Source of the DNA: Solea solea
Lineage: Eukaryota > Chordata > Actinopteri > Pleuronectiformes > Soleidae
NCBI RefSeq assembly: GCF_958295425.1
Contig: NC_081143.1
Location: 28,368,578 to 28,432,577 of the forward strand
Direction: 5' to 3'
Length of the DNA stretch: 64,000 bases
Part shown: piece by piece, positions 22,601 through 33,200 of the stretch
Layout of the letters: each line of letters begins with the position of its first letter
Numbering within the stretch: the stretch's first letter is position 1
The notes under the pieces: model-generated
The model's input: only the letters and a program-made list of their open reading frames with translations
Database searches by the model: none
What the model was told of the DNA's origin: nothing
Translations under genes and position numbers: made by a program

Positions 22601-25600
22601 TCCTTCTGCTCGGAGGTGCCGGGGCGAGTCTTCACAATGTCATCGAGACTGCTGAACTGCCTCGACAGTTCACCGCGGATCGGCTCGTGAGGATCATATT
22701 CACCATGTGCGCAGATGCACGTCGTCCTCAACTTAAAACACGGGGAGTCAACTTTCTCAAAATAATTTAACACGTACAAGCCACTTTCGATTAAATGATC
22801 CGCAGGCTGACCGTGCCACTGCACTATTTCTTCCATTTTCCCTAATTCACACGTTCCCGAGTACAAGTCTTTCGCAAGGTACATGAAAGCGACGACACAG
22901 CCGAGGGCCCACATGTCTGAAGCCTCGTTCAAAGGTAGGCCCAGTGAGATTTCAGGCGCCTGGTACTCAGGTATATGAAGCATTTCACCGCCACGCAAAT
23001 TTGAGACAAGGCAGGAGATGCCAAAATCAATCAGCTTCACCTGAAACGGTTTTTGCTTGTGATTAACGAGCATTATGTTATTTGGCTTGATGTCACCATG
23101 TATCAATCCTATGCTTTTGAGAGCGTTCATCGCCACCAGCATCTGTTGTGTGATCACTTGAACGTCGGACAGAAGCAGTGGCCCATCGCTCAAAACCAAA
23201 TCGTCAATCGTCCAATCCAGCTTTTCAAATTCCAGAAAAATATGCCCATCGACCTCGAAATATCTGTTGAACTTGATGAAGTTGTTCTTGTCCGGGTCGA
23301 GGTCCTGGATTCGTTCGAGGTTGGCCAACTCTTCTCTGCCAATATAAGAGTCATAGCTCTGAATAGCCTTCACAGCCACCTGCTCGTCTGTGTCTGCTCG
23401 GATGCATTGATACACCATTCCAAAGCCGCCTTTCTCCAGGAGTTTGTCCACCTGATACCCGAGTAAACCCAAAAGAGCTTCAAAGTCTTCTTCACTTTCC
23501 TCGTCTACTGCCTCAGTACTGCTTGGTGACACACTCATCGTCAACCCGATCAAAGGTCACCGACTTCTTCCAGATTAATCATTGAAAACATTCACAAATC
23601 GTTGTTAGATTTGTGATTGTTTGATTCGTTTGGTTGTTGCATTCCATCATATTTGAAACGTCACATGACTACTTCTAATAATTTACTGCTGGACTCTGTT
23701 TCTCCTCTCTTCTTCTTCTAATAATAGTTTAGCTGTACACTGAGAGGTGTAATGCTGCCCTCTACAGTTCAGAGTTCTTAACCACAGTTGTTTTACACTG
23801 CTGCAGACGTTTCTCCTCCTCCTCTTCTTCCAATCCTTTCTCCTCTCAAGTCTGGCGTTATGACATGACGGAGTTGACTTTGATGGTAGATCAAAGCCAG
23901 AAGACTGACAACGTCTTCGTTTTGGTCTTAACCATCGGATCTGGGCACAGACTGGAAAAGGCCCAACTGTGGGCCCCTTCAAACACAACAACCCCAAACT
24001 CACGCACACATAAAGAAATGCTAATAATTGTTACGAATATTTTGGTCTGTAAGGAATTACAGATCGACCACGAGCTAAATGTTCTTTTTGTCAGGCAACA
24101 CCTGCATATTACTACTACTACTACTACTAATAATAATAATAATGATAATAATAACAATAATAATAATAATAATAATGATAATAACAATAATATGATTGAG
24201 GGGCCGTGATGCGTCTACAACTGCACAAACCTGAGAACTTTAAACCTTTTCATTTATAATATTTATATGTATTTTTAAATGATGCACCAGGTTAAACTTT
24301 AGTTAGTTCTTTAAAAATACCTTTCAGAAGCAGACACAGTTGTCATGGAAACTGAAAAATCTCTGAATGAATCAAATCTTTTTTTCCCCCCAAAATATGT
24401 TAAATGATTTTTGATTTTATACAAAACAAGACACAACAACACTTTCAGGGGCGACCCCCCCCCAAACAAAAGACCGGCCCGAAACAAACAGAAATAACAG
24501 AAAAGACAAACCTCGGCTCACAGATACAATCGTCACTCAGGTAAAAACATCAAACAAACTGAAGTTCTATTCTACATAAACCCTCTGATAAAGATAGTCG
24601 AAATATCCACTCCTATATAAGACATGAAAGGTTCCCATGTTCTATGAAATACATGTAGCATGCAAGGGAAAAAATATTCAAGTATGAACTTATCGTTTGT
24701 TATCTAATTCAGAAGTATGCACTTTCTCGCACAGAATGTTAGCAATTTATAAAGTTTCCTTTTATATTTATCAGTAATGAGGCCGTTCGCACGCAAACGG
24801 CACGATTTTCAAAATCCACAGCAAAGAACTTATTGAGCTCCTATAATGAACCAAAACCTCTGTATTTTCCAACAGGACCAGAGGCAATGACTGAGATTAG
24901 CTATCTTAAGACAAACAGGTGAGAGATCAGCGTCGAACCTCTGGCGTTGTGAGGGAGATATGTGAGCTCTGTGTAGAATCTTGAGTTGTAGCTTTGACTC
25001 TATTACAGACACTTAAAGCTCTCGCACTCTCACAAGCATCATGCCATTGGTCATTTGTAATTTCTACATCCAGTTGGCGAGGATGCTGATATGACTCACT
25101 TACTCACATGGAGAGAAAAAAGTCAACTTTTCTGTTGCATGTGTGATGCTGTGGAGGTGTGTGTGTGGATGCGAGGACACGGCCACAAGTCTAGAGGGGA
25201 GCCCCAAAACATTGTTGGCATGTGAGCAAGGATGGATTACTGAATGAGTTGACCAGGCCCAAGAGGTCAAGGGTTAGGGCCCTGAAGGCCAAGCCCAAGT
25301 CCCAACCTCAATAAGTCAAATAGCAAAAGGCTCTGAATCTGAACACATTCATATATTGTCCTTCTCCAGCTCTCAAAAATGCACCAGAATGTAGGAAATC
25401 ACATCGACCAGATTCTAAATTGTCTGGGGGAGGAACCACAGACCCCCCCCTTCCCATATGCACCCACTCTTGAACAAATAGGGAGGTTGTTATGCATCTG
25501 TGCCCAGGGGAACAGTAGTTCATAATCTGTATTAATACAATTGATAATGTAACATTATAGTGTGACGTGTCAATAATCGTCGAGCACAGGTGACTGCGTG

Positions 25601-26056
25601 GTGGGGGGGGGGGGCACACCCAATCAAATTCTGCTTAGGGCCCCCTAAAAGCTTGGGCCGGCCCTAACTATTATTATTGTCATTATTTTCTGATATGTAT
25701 GTACTTATAATTATTAAGTATATGTGCTTTCTTTGTCAGAATTGTCCTGAATTTGATTTGTAAAAACTGCCGGTAGGTGGCGGTAGTGAGTCTTTAAGCC
25801 GGTTAACCTTCTGCAGCGTGTGTGTTTGTAAGTGTGTGCGTGTGTGTCAGTGAGAACCAGCAGTGTGTGCGTGCGTGTGCGCGAGGCATACAACTTGTAA
25901 ACCACAGGAAACTAAACCACAGGACATTATGTCACCACTTAAAAGAACTTTCTGAGAGTTAAGACCTGGTTTTAGGGTCAGAATGAGGTTCTGGTTACGG
26001 TTCAGTGAAGTCGTCTCGTTGTCATGGTGAAGTTTATGGGATACGTCATGTACGCA

Positions 26057-26092
<36 letters not shown>

Positions 26093-26136
26093 CTGGCTGG
26101 AGCAGCAGAGCGGCTGCTGCGGCTTCCTCTCGCCAT
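16669..26136 (-). CDS. chchd10: Coiled-coil-helix domain protein 10, mitochondrial
   Basis: Four exons on the minus strand: 26136-26093 ([15 protein letters not shown]), 18768-18546, 17047-16906 and 16688-16669 (ends VTSLV and stop). Phases join exactly, total 142 codons, the human CHCHD10 length as remembered. The central hydrophobic segment reads [20 protein letters not shown] then [11 protein letters not shown]; the CHCH domain has twin CX9C motifs, [11 protein letters not shown] and [11 protein letters not shown], which form two disulfides. The family works in the mitochondrial intermembrane space near cristae junctions. [13 protein letters not shown] and [10 protein letters not shown] favour CHCHD10 over CHCHD2. 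Exon 2 ends with a serine run from a CTG/CAG repeat. Intron 1 is about 7.3 kb and hosts another gene; gstt1 lies upstream in divergent orientation, as expected from the human 22q11 neighbourhood. Confidence 0.95.
17270..17500 (+). mobile_element. Possible tRNA-derived SINE in chchd10 intron 2
   Basis: The stretch gtgcaggggttagctcgctt followed by gcctttgcagcaag resembles the A-box half of tRNA-derived SINE heads common in fish. A clear B box is lacking and the 3' tail is undefined. Confidence 0.3.
19600..19830. mobile_element. Possible MITE with GGTACCAAAGTAC palindromic ends
   Basis: Sequence such as actagtaccaaagtc and ggggtaccaaagtacaatgg with ggtacggtatgg is partly self-complementary and looks like a short fish DNA-transposon derivative. 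Boundaries and family are uncertain. Confidence 0.3.
20700..20796 (-). pseudogene. Decayed seventh repeat unit after the HIPK-like stop codon
   Basis: Beyond the stop, the minus-strand DNA still matches the repeat unit (aaaccaagaaaatcgcttca, then gatttatatttttctcatgg), compared with units at about 20935-20995. It is out of frame, so the ancestral protein had at least one more repeat before a stop or indel shortened it. Confidence 0.6.
20797..23538 (-). CDS. Intronless HIPK-like serine/threonine protein kinase with tandem-repeat tail
   Basis: A 913-residue single-exon ORF starts at ATG 23538 ([10 protein letters not shown]). The kinase domain spans about residues 28-360: glycine loop KGGFG (36-40), Lys57 in VAVK, catalytic HGDIKPNN with Asp149, DFG at 171-173, then APEISLGLP and [10 protein letters not shown]. 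The loop lacks Arg before Asp, and LGLP...DMWALGC is characteristic of the HIPK branch of the DYRK family. From about residue 385 the tail is six tandem units of roughly 75-95 residues, each with SAEE...TGxTDVKTKK then a Cys/Phe-rich CxFFSxLFKK block and an acidic ETLPAS linker. The ORF stops early in a seventh unit. It lies on the same strand inside chchd10 intron 1 and probably arose by retroposition. The catalytic residues are present, so activity is plausible; substrates are unknown. Confidence 0.82.
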   Translation of the reverse strand: MSVSPSSTEAVDEESEEDFEALLGLLGYQVDKLLEKGGFGMVYQCIRADTDEQVAVKAIQSYDSYIGREELANLERIQDLDPDKNNFIKFNRYFEVDGHIFLEFEKLDWTIDDLVLSDGPLLLSDVQVITQQMLVAMNALKSIGLIHGDIKPNNIMLVNHKQKPFQVKLIDFGISCLVSNLRGGEMLHIPEYQAPEISLGLPLNEASDMWALGCVVAFMYLAKDLYSGTCELGKMEEIVQWHGQPADHLIESGLYVLNYFEKVDSPCFKLRTTCICAHGEYDPHEPIRGELSRQFSSLDDIVKTRPGTSEQKDTQTFVSLLKEMLNVNPFQRITPRDALRHPFMTWNHFPSDAIYDKVKQLPKDITNCISNHDTTAVDRGVAIPGDSASHASAEDNIGNTDEKAGLAEVKTKKKYYKRLCTFFSGLFKKGTCTGSVDSSTNEKPSPIASFKSMLNIGSPDIPATLAYVSAEDNIGTDEETTGLAEVKTKKKYYKRVCTFLSGLFKKQSSNKSLNDSSTNEPPTDEPPDHGVPDASDGGQAQAQFDSDDTATETLPASVNHASAEECIGAEEENTGLNDVKTKKSFFKGICGFFSRLFKKRTSTNEKEPPTASIKTTSDNGFPDDSDGGTVSLDDDAAAKILPASASPVSAEECTGTEENTGFTDAKTKKNYFQCNCRFFSCLFKGSTTKSSTEIFNDPSTNEKPPSTGVAVVDSPAGDRDEACSHDDAAAKTLPASASPISAQECINTEENMGFTDAKTKKSCFKWNCRFFSFLFKGNKRIDESFTAEKPPPTGSINDISTNLFAVADLPAADGYEAGREVDIAAETLPASHVSAEECVGTEENAGFTDVKTKKNCFKCFCGFFSGLIKKRTPTKNLNDTHGFPAADGDEACPEVDTAAETLPASHVSAEDNS
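24107..24195. repeat. (ACT)n/(AAT)n trinucleotide microsatellite
   Basis: Runs of actactact are followed by aataataat with interspersed aatgat and aacaat units. Confidence 0.95.
25185..25670. mobile_element. Probable transposon remnant in chchd10 intron 1
   Basis: The segment contains repeat-like text (gaccaggcccaagaggtcaa; gggccccctaaaagcttggg then ccggccctaac) resembling degenerate fish DNA-transposon ends. A poly-G run lies at 25602-25614. There is no coding similarity. Confidence 0.35.
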
Positions 26137-26326
26137 GTTTCACTCGCTTGTTCTCGGGTCACCTTGATGACAGACGCCGCTGTAGCTGCTGGTTCTCACT
26201 GACACTCAAACACACACACACACACACACACAGCAGACGGTTAACCAGCTTAAAGACGCACTACCGCCACCTACCGGACTGGAGTCTGGCAGTTTTTACA
26301 AATCAAATTCAGGCCAGAATTCTGAC
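25733..26326. repeat. 130-bp inverted repeat bracketing chchd10 exon 1
   Basis: The left arm 25733-25863 and right arm 26187-26326 are inverted copies. They share ttgtcagaatt, cctgaatttgatttgtaaaa, ccggtaggtggcggtagtg, ctttaagc, ggttaacc, a (TG)n run and cagtgagaaccagcag. The 323-bp spacer (25864-26186) contains exon 1 with the start codon. The right arm is 50-190 bp upstream of the ATG on the transcribed strand; the left arm is in intron 1. Confidence 0.88.
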
Positions 26327-27818
26327 AACGAAACCACCAGTGGCGATTTTGGTCTGGAGAGGGTTCTGGTGAGGCCATGCAGGCAAATCTTATAATGCAG
26401 AAATCCAGAAATAGCACATATTACTCTCACAACAAAAACACAGTAGCAGATGATGGAGGGGACCACAGCACCTATGCAGCTGAATCATGGCTTCACACAA
26501 ACAATGACAATCTGATGACATATATTATCATATCAATGGCAATGTTCAAAATCTCACAATATCAAATACTCAAGATCGAAACAACAACGTGACAACAATA
26601 ACTATGAGGGTTGTTGTCACACCGTTTTAAATCCCCCAATCCTTTCAACAACATGTCATCGTTGATGTGTGTAGTAAAAAGTGGCGCGTTTTTTTATGTC
26701 AGTACGACAATAGCACTTGGATGTGTTTGCTCATTTATGTAGGGTGCAAATCGCCAAAATGGACGCCAAAATTCAAAATCTATAACATCTTTCGGGTTCG
26801 GGACCTATGCCAATATCGCATTTTCACCAGACCTGATCTCCATGCCAAGTTTCAGGAGTTTTTATGCATGAGAACCCCCTCAGAAATGACCGGAAAGCCA
26901 CGGATAGAATAATAATCTGAAGGATTATATTCCATCCTCGCACTAGGTTCCTCGCACTCGTGCTAGGAGCCGTCCCGGCCCCTGCCATTCGTGGCTCGGG
27001 CCCTAACAATGCACGACTCATGGCATGAACGGCGCACACCATACACACACACCCACACATGCATTTCAGGAATTCTGAACGCCATTTTTGACACAGAAAA
27101 ACATAAAAGCTTATAATCCTCCCCTGCACAGCAGTGCCCCCTGGTGGGGCACGGCCCCTAATGCAAAGAAGCCGCTTGAAATCACATAAAATTAATAATT
27201 ATAAATAAATAAATATGGGAAAATAATGACTATGATAATAAAGATATAATATAATTATCACAATTAAATGATATTATGCTGAAAGTTCAGAGAATTGTGT
27301 TTTTTTTTCAGAAAGAAACATTTAAAGATAATTATAACACATTTAAAAAATATAAAAAAAATAAAATATAGAGTAGAAGATATAGAATGGAAATTAAACT
27401 GCAATTAGGTCAACGTTAGGGCTTATATATGAAAAAATAAAGTTTATTAATGTTTGGACCAGTTTGTTTTTGTGTATTTTTTTTTTTTCTGAAATGGTGG
27501 ATGCATATTTAAATATAATAAAAACATTTGTCACCAGAACAGGAAAAAAATAACTTGTTTTTTAATAACTTTAACTTCCACAGAAAGTCTGCAGTCTCAC
27601 CAGCAGGTGGCAGTATATCGAACAATGAACTGTGTCAAACACGTGCTTCCGTGCTCTCTGATTGGTCTGTGTGGAGGGGGCGAGTCAGGGTCGTGGACTT
27701 CTCTGTCTTAAATACACCCTTTTTCTTTTAGTCTTGAGACTCTGGTGAGAAGTCACCGGTGAAACATCAGCGGGAATCTCCTGGAATCTCCTGAAATCTC
27801 CTGAAATCATCTGGAATC
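26327..27818. other. Interval between chchd10 and gstt1 (divergent promoter region)
   Basis: Apart from repeat copy A, it holds AT-rich sequence (27180-27520) and a more GC-rich block at 27590-27680. A TATA-like ttaaatac at about 27709-27716 lies about 105 bp before the gstt1 ATG. The same interval must hold the chchd10 promoter close to 26140-26330. Confidence 0.4.
26735..27180 (-). repeat. Interspersed repeat copy A (cttggcatgga family)
   Basis: Its reverse complement shares gattattattctatccgtgg, cttggcatgga, caggtctgg and aaaatgcgatattggcatag with copies at 35785 and 58197. The end near 27140-27165 (ggggcacggcccctaa) is shared with the 35785 copy. The family was not identified by name. 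Confidence 0.7.
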
Positions 27819-30257
27819 ATGGTGTTAGAACTCTACCTGGATCTGAACTCGCAACCCTGTCGCTCTGTTTACATCTTTGCCAAGAAAAACAACATTCCCT
27901 TTGACTTTCAGAAGATTTCGCTGCTGGATGGTGAGTGGAAAACAAACAGGGAACTACAAAAGACAGTTCTTTAAAGTTTTCTATCATCATTATGGAAGTT
28001 TAAGTAAAATGAGCGAGAAAGTAAATAATGTCATGCAGAATCATCACGACCAAAAAAACATTGACTTTATCTCATAAATGTGACATTTTATCTCATAAAT
28101 GTGACATTTTATCTCAAAAATGTGACATTTTATCTCATAAAAGTGACTTTATTTCATATTTTTGACTTTATCTCATAATTGTGACTTTGTGAATTTGACT
28201 TTTTATGACTTTTGTGTATGTGTGTGTGTGTGTGTGTGTGTTTGCTGGTTTCAGGTGAACAGTATGGAGAAGAGTTCGGGAAGATCAGCTTGATCAGAAA
28301 AGCTCCGGCTCTGCGAGATGGAGACTTCTGTCTGGCTGAGAGGTCAGTAAAGACTTCTCCTCCTGTGTGTGGGTGTGTGTGTGTGTGTGTGTGTGTGTAG
28401 GTCACCAGGTCATCAGTGATGTTTCTCCTCCACAGTATTGCCATCCTTCATTATCTGGCTGAGAAGTTTAAAACTCCAGACTTCTGGTTTCCAGTCGACC
28501 TCCATCAACGCGCTCGTGTTAACGAGTATCTGTCGTGGCAGCACATGGCGTTACGTATGCACGGCTCCAGGATTTTCTGGCTGCGGGTATGACACTTACA
28601 CCACACGTCAGGGTCACAGGGTCACAGGGTCACAGGGTCACACGGTCACACGGTCACAGGGTCACACAGTCACACAGTCACACGGCCACACGTCAGGGTC
28701 ACACGGTCACAGGGTCACAGGGTCACACGGTCACACGGTCACAGGGTCACAGGGTCACAGGGTCACACGGTCACAGGGTCACAGGGTCACACGGTCACAG
28801 GGTCACAGGGTCACACGGTCACAGGGTCACACGGTCACAGGGTCACAGGGTCACACGGTCACAGGGTCACACAGTCACACGGCCACACGTCAGGGTCACA
28901 CGGTCACAGGGTCACAGGGTCACACGGCCACACGTCAGGGTCACACGGTCACAGGGTCACAGGGTCACACGGTCACAGGGTCACACGGTGCTTGTAATGT
29001 TGATTTCACAGCTCTCTCCTGGTCTATAATATAATATGATATAACATAATTTAACATAACATAATATGATATAAACTGACCATATTCATATTTCTAAGGC
29101 AGTTTTTTACCTCGTTCTGTGAATCATTGAGTGAGTGAACTTTGAAATTTGTGTTACATCATCATTCTGACACACAAAGGCTCATGGGAAATAAAAGAAC
29201 AGAAAAGAAAAAAAAACTGGTAAAAAACTGCAGGTTCAGCGAAAAACAGATCTCATAATTCACCTTTGCTATAAATGATGATGTCATAGCCCGCCTTTTT
29301 AACTTTAAACCCCACTATCTATAGATTAAGGCCTTTTGTCTCGTAATTTAAAATGTTTGTCTCATAAATTTTAATATTTAATCTCACAAATATGACTTTT
29401 TATGTCATAACTCATCAGACTCTTTTATTTTTAGTGTCCTGTTGCTGCAGTTCTTCTCATCACTTTCACTTCTCCATTGAACTCTGGTTTTCTGCCTAAA
29501 GGCCTTGGTTTCTTGCTCAGGGAACAGTTTAGTGCTGCTTATTTACTGATTTAGTTCCAGGAAACTCTCTCTGTGTCACATGCTCGCTCTCTGTATCAGT
29601 TTCCGTCTCCCAGGGAGAAAAAGTAGGTTGTGGTGTCACAGGGTTTATTGTTGTTGCCGGACTTTTAATCTGAGCTCTCTGTGTCTGCGCTGCAGCTCTT
29701 GATTCCAAAGATCCTGGGTGTGGACGTCCCTCAGGACAAGATGGACGCGGCCCTGGACGACCTGAAGCACTCACTGAACCTCCTGGAAGAGAAGTTCATC
29801 CAGGACAAACCTTTCATAGCAGGAGATCAGATCTCACTGGCCGACCTGGTCGCCATCGTGGAGGTCATGCAGGTGAGAAACAAACAAACAAACAAACAAA
29901 CAAACAAACATCAGTCTAACTACCAAAGACATGAAGTTCAAGCTTGAAATGACAACAAACAATGTGCGACATCTGACCTGCGATGTAAATTGAACGCACC
30001 ATTGCTTCAGAGTCTGAACGAGCAAAGAGTTGACTCCTCCTCCTCTCTCCCACTCACAGCCTCTGGGTTCTGGCTTGGACGTATTTGAGGACCGACCCAA
30101 ACTGAGCGCGTGGCGGGACAGAGTCGAGGCCGCCATTGGAAAGGAGCTGTTTGACGACGCCCACCAGACCATCCTGACCGCCCAGGAGAGAGTGTCCACC
30201 ATGGACGCCAGCAAGATGCAGGTCTTCAAGCCCAAGATCATCAGCTTTTTCCTGTGA
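27819..30257 (+). CDS. gstt1: Glutathione S-transferase theta-1-like
   Basis: Five exons: 27819-27930, 28255-28342, 28436-28586, 29696-29872, 30060-30257. Exon lengths 112, 88, 151, 177 and 198 follow the vertebrate theta-class pattern, and all phases join. The 241-residue product matches human GSTT1 (240). It is a soluble enzyme that conjugates glutathione to electrophiles, notably small halogenated compounds. The N-terminal thioredoxin-like part has [19 protein letters not shown], with the theta-type active-site Ser of LNSQPCR, and [21 protein letters not shown] across exons 2-3. The C-terminal helical part includes [14 protein letters not shown] and [17 protein letters not shown]. Intron 3 contains a large minisatellite. 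Being beside chchd10 supports the theta assignment. Which teleost paralogue this is cannot be decided here. Confidence 0.95.
28062..28200. repeat. Tandem 23-bp units (TTTATCTCATAAATGTGACA) in gstt1 intron 1
   Basis: Five to six degenerate units of the form tttatctcataaatgtgaca follow one another. Related sequence occurs at about 29335-29415 in intron 3. Confidence 0.7.
28603..28990. repeat. 9-bp minisatellite (GGTCACACG/GGTCACAGG) in gstt1 intron 3
   Basis: Roughly forty units of GGTCACAGG or GGTCACACG, with occasional GGCCACACGTCA variants, begin about 20 bp after the exon 3 donor. Confidence 0.95.
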
Positions 30258-33200
30258 AGAGGAGAACTCTGGTTTGGGTTTGGGTTCTGGTTCTGTCCAA
30301 ATGAGCTCAGTAAGTTGATTTACCCCAACTTATAAAATCTAACTGTCAAATTATGATAAATAATAAAGAATAAATTGTTCTTTTAACTTCAGTAACAAGT
30401 TATTTTGCAACATTTATGTTCAGTCTTTTCAAAAATGATGAATAAAAATTATAACATTTGTCAATCATTTGTTGAATCATTGATCTGCCAATGCTGATTA
30501 TTAAGAAACAGCAAATATCTGATCAGTTTACTTCCAATACAGCAGCTGAATGAATGAGTGAGTGAATTTATGAGTAAGTCATGATAAACCGTTTCTGCTG
30601 CTGATTTAGATCAATAAATGTAAACATTTACCTTGATGATTCTCTTCTTTCTAATGTATATTTATCGAAGCTAACTAGCCTATGTATCTATCTAAGATAA
30701 TTAGCGTGTATGTATCTATCTAAGATAACTAGTGTGTATGTATCTAAGATAACAAGCTAACTAGCATCTATCTATATAAGCTAACTAGCATATATCTAAG
30801 CAAATAAGCTAACTAGCATGTATGTATTTATCTAAGATAACAAGCATCTATCTAAGCTAACAAGCCAACTAGCATCTGTCTCTAGTTAAAACAGTTTGAA
30901 CGATTTCTTTGTTAAATGAAGCAAAAATCCTCAAAGTCTTCTCATTTAAGATAAAAAATCACAAAAACTGCTTTTACTTTTCAGATTAAATGAGATTACA
31001 TGTGTCAGTTTAAATGAGATTAAATGTGTCAGATTAAAAGACATTAAATGTGTCAGTTTAAATTAGATTAAATGAGATTAAATGTGTCAGTTTAAATGAG
31101 ATTAAATGTGTCAGTAAATGCAGCAGACAGGGTTTTTGATGATGTAACACAGGAATGTGAGTGAGAGGTGACTTCCTGTTTCAATCGGGTCACGTGACCA
31201 TGATCAGATGCTGCCTCATGCCTGAATATAAACAGTGATTCTGTTTGTTTCCACAGTCACAGTTGTCATGTGAATGAATGAAGTTTTTGTGAACGGGTGA
31301 ATCTTTCACTTCTAACATGAAAGACTCTTCTGTATGAGAAATTAAAAAGAAATCACGCAGTCATGCATAAATAACTGGTGAACTAATTTAGACATGTGGT
31401 TCTCAAAGTCTGGGTCTGGACCCTCGTACAGGTCACTCATCAAACATTTCTTGGTAAATGATTTGTTTATCAATAATAAATGATTATAAAATCACTTCTT
31501 TTTGCACAGACTTGATCTTTAGAGAAACTTTACTGTGAAAACATCCTCACATAGTGAGATGAACACATGAATAAACAGTCTGTGCCTGACCACAGTGAGA
31601 TGAACACATGAATAAACAGTTTGTGCCTGACCAGTGAGATGAACACATGAATAAACAGTCTGTGCCTGACCACAGTGAGATGAACACATGAATAAACAGT
31701 TTGTGCCTGACCAGTGAGATGAACACATGAATAAACAGTCTGTGCCTGACCACAGTGAGATGAACACATGAATAAACAAGTCATATAATGTGATATAGTA
31801 TAATAATCAACACTGCAATTTACAAAAAGTAAAATAAAATACTCAATTTGATGATTCAAATTTGACTCGTCTGAGCTTCCATACGTTCTTTTTTCTGCCT
31901 GACGTTTTTATTTGTTTATATATAAACAAAATACAGACAATCAGACAGCATATACATATAAACATGAATTCTTATAAATAATGCTACTTGTGAATGACTT
32001 AAAGGACTGTTTTATAGAATAAGTAATAACTCATGCTTAACTAATGCTTTATAATGTTAACCAACAGCCCCACAGTCACTAATCATCTTCAGGTGAACTA
32101 AGAAAAAAAAAAAAAAAGAAGCAGCCACTTCATCATGTGGATGTTTCAGAGTGTGGAGCCCCCCTGTGGACAGAGAGGGAGAGACACTCAGGAGAGGAGG
32201 CAAGAGCAGTGCAGACAGAGAGAGAGGAACACACACACACACACACACACTCACACTCACACACAGGACAGTACAGCAGCAAGAGAGAGAGGAACACACA
32301 CACACACACACTCACACTCACACACAGGACAGTACAGCAGTAAGAGAGAGAGAAAGAAAGAGAGAGAGAGAGTGAGAGAGAGGGAGGACCTACAATCAGC
32401 GTCCAGAACAGAAAACCACTGATAATCCAAGAGCAACCAGAGGTAAGACTGCAGTTATAGAATGTAATCTGTGTGTGTGTGTGTGTGTGCATGCGTGTGT
32501 GTGTGTGTGTGAGAAAGAGAGAGAAACTGGAAGACAGTGTTTTATGACTCTGTCCTTGTGTGGATGTGTTTCAGAAAAATCCTGAGTGTGTTATGTATCA
32601 CTGTGAGTTCCTCCGTGTGTGTGTGTGCGCGTGTGCATGTGTGTGTGTGATAGAGACTACAACAGCTTCAGTGAGCTGTGTCATTGTGTCCTGACAGTGT
32701 AGTCCTAACGCCGCAGTATTCACCCCCCCCCCACACACACACACACACACACACACTTTACTCGCCTGTGCTACTTTACGTCCTCACCGCGTTGTAGATC
32801 TAGTGTAAATTCAAATAATCATGGACTCTGGGAAAATTGTTCTTAATGTTTTTAAATAATCCAATTCAGTGAGTTTGTCTTCATCAGATTTAACTGTTTA
32901 AGCTTCAATTTTCAGGCAAATTCACTGTCACTGATTGATTTGTGTGAAAATATAATTTATTATTATTTGACTTGTTTTTACACTCAGCCTGTTTACAGTC
33001 ACTCTTTAGTCTGACTAAGGTCATAGTCTGACTAAAAGACAGACAATCAGACAACCTACAGAGTCTGAGTGTACATGATGGAGAGGACAAACTGTATTTA
33101 TGATTTATATAACAAACAGTGGACGGTGAGACGGACGTGAGATGGACAGTGAGACAGAGAGTGCGATGGACGGTGCTGTGGTTCTGTATGTTTGGTACCT

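Noticed and set aside
25600..25620. Poly-G run as a G-quadruplex regulator
   Set aside because: A simple homopolymer in a transposon remnant; no conservation or promoter context to support function.
28438..29034. 198-codon plus-strand frame across gstt1 exon 3 and intron 3
   Set aside because: It is made of [16 protein letters not shown] repeats translated from the 9-bp GGTCACAGG minisatellite, out of frame with the exon.
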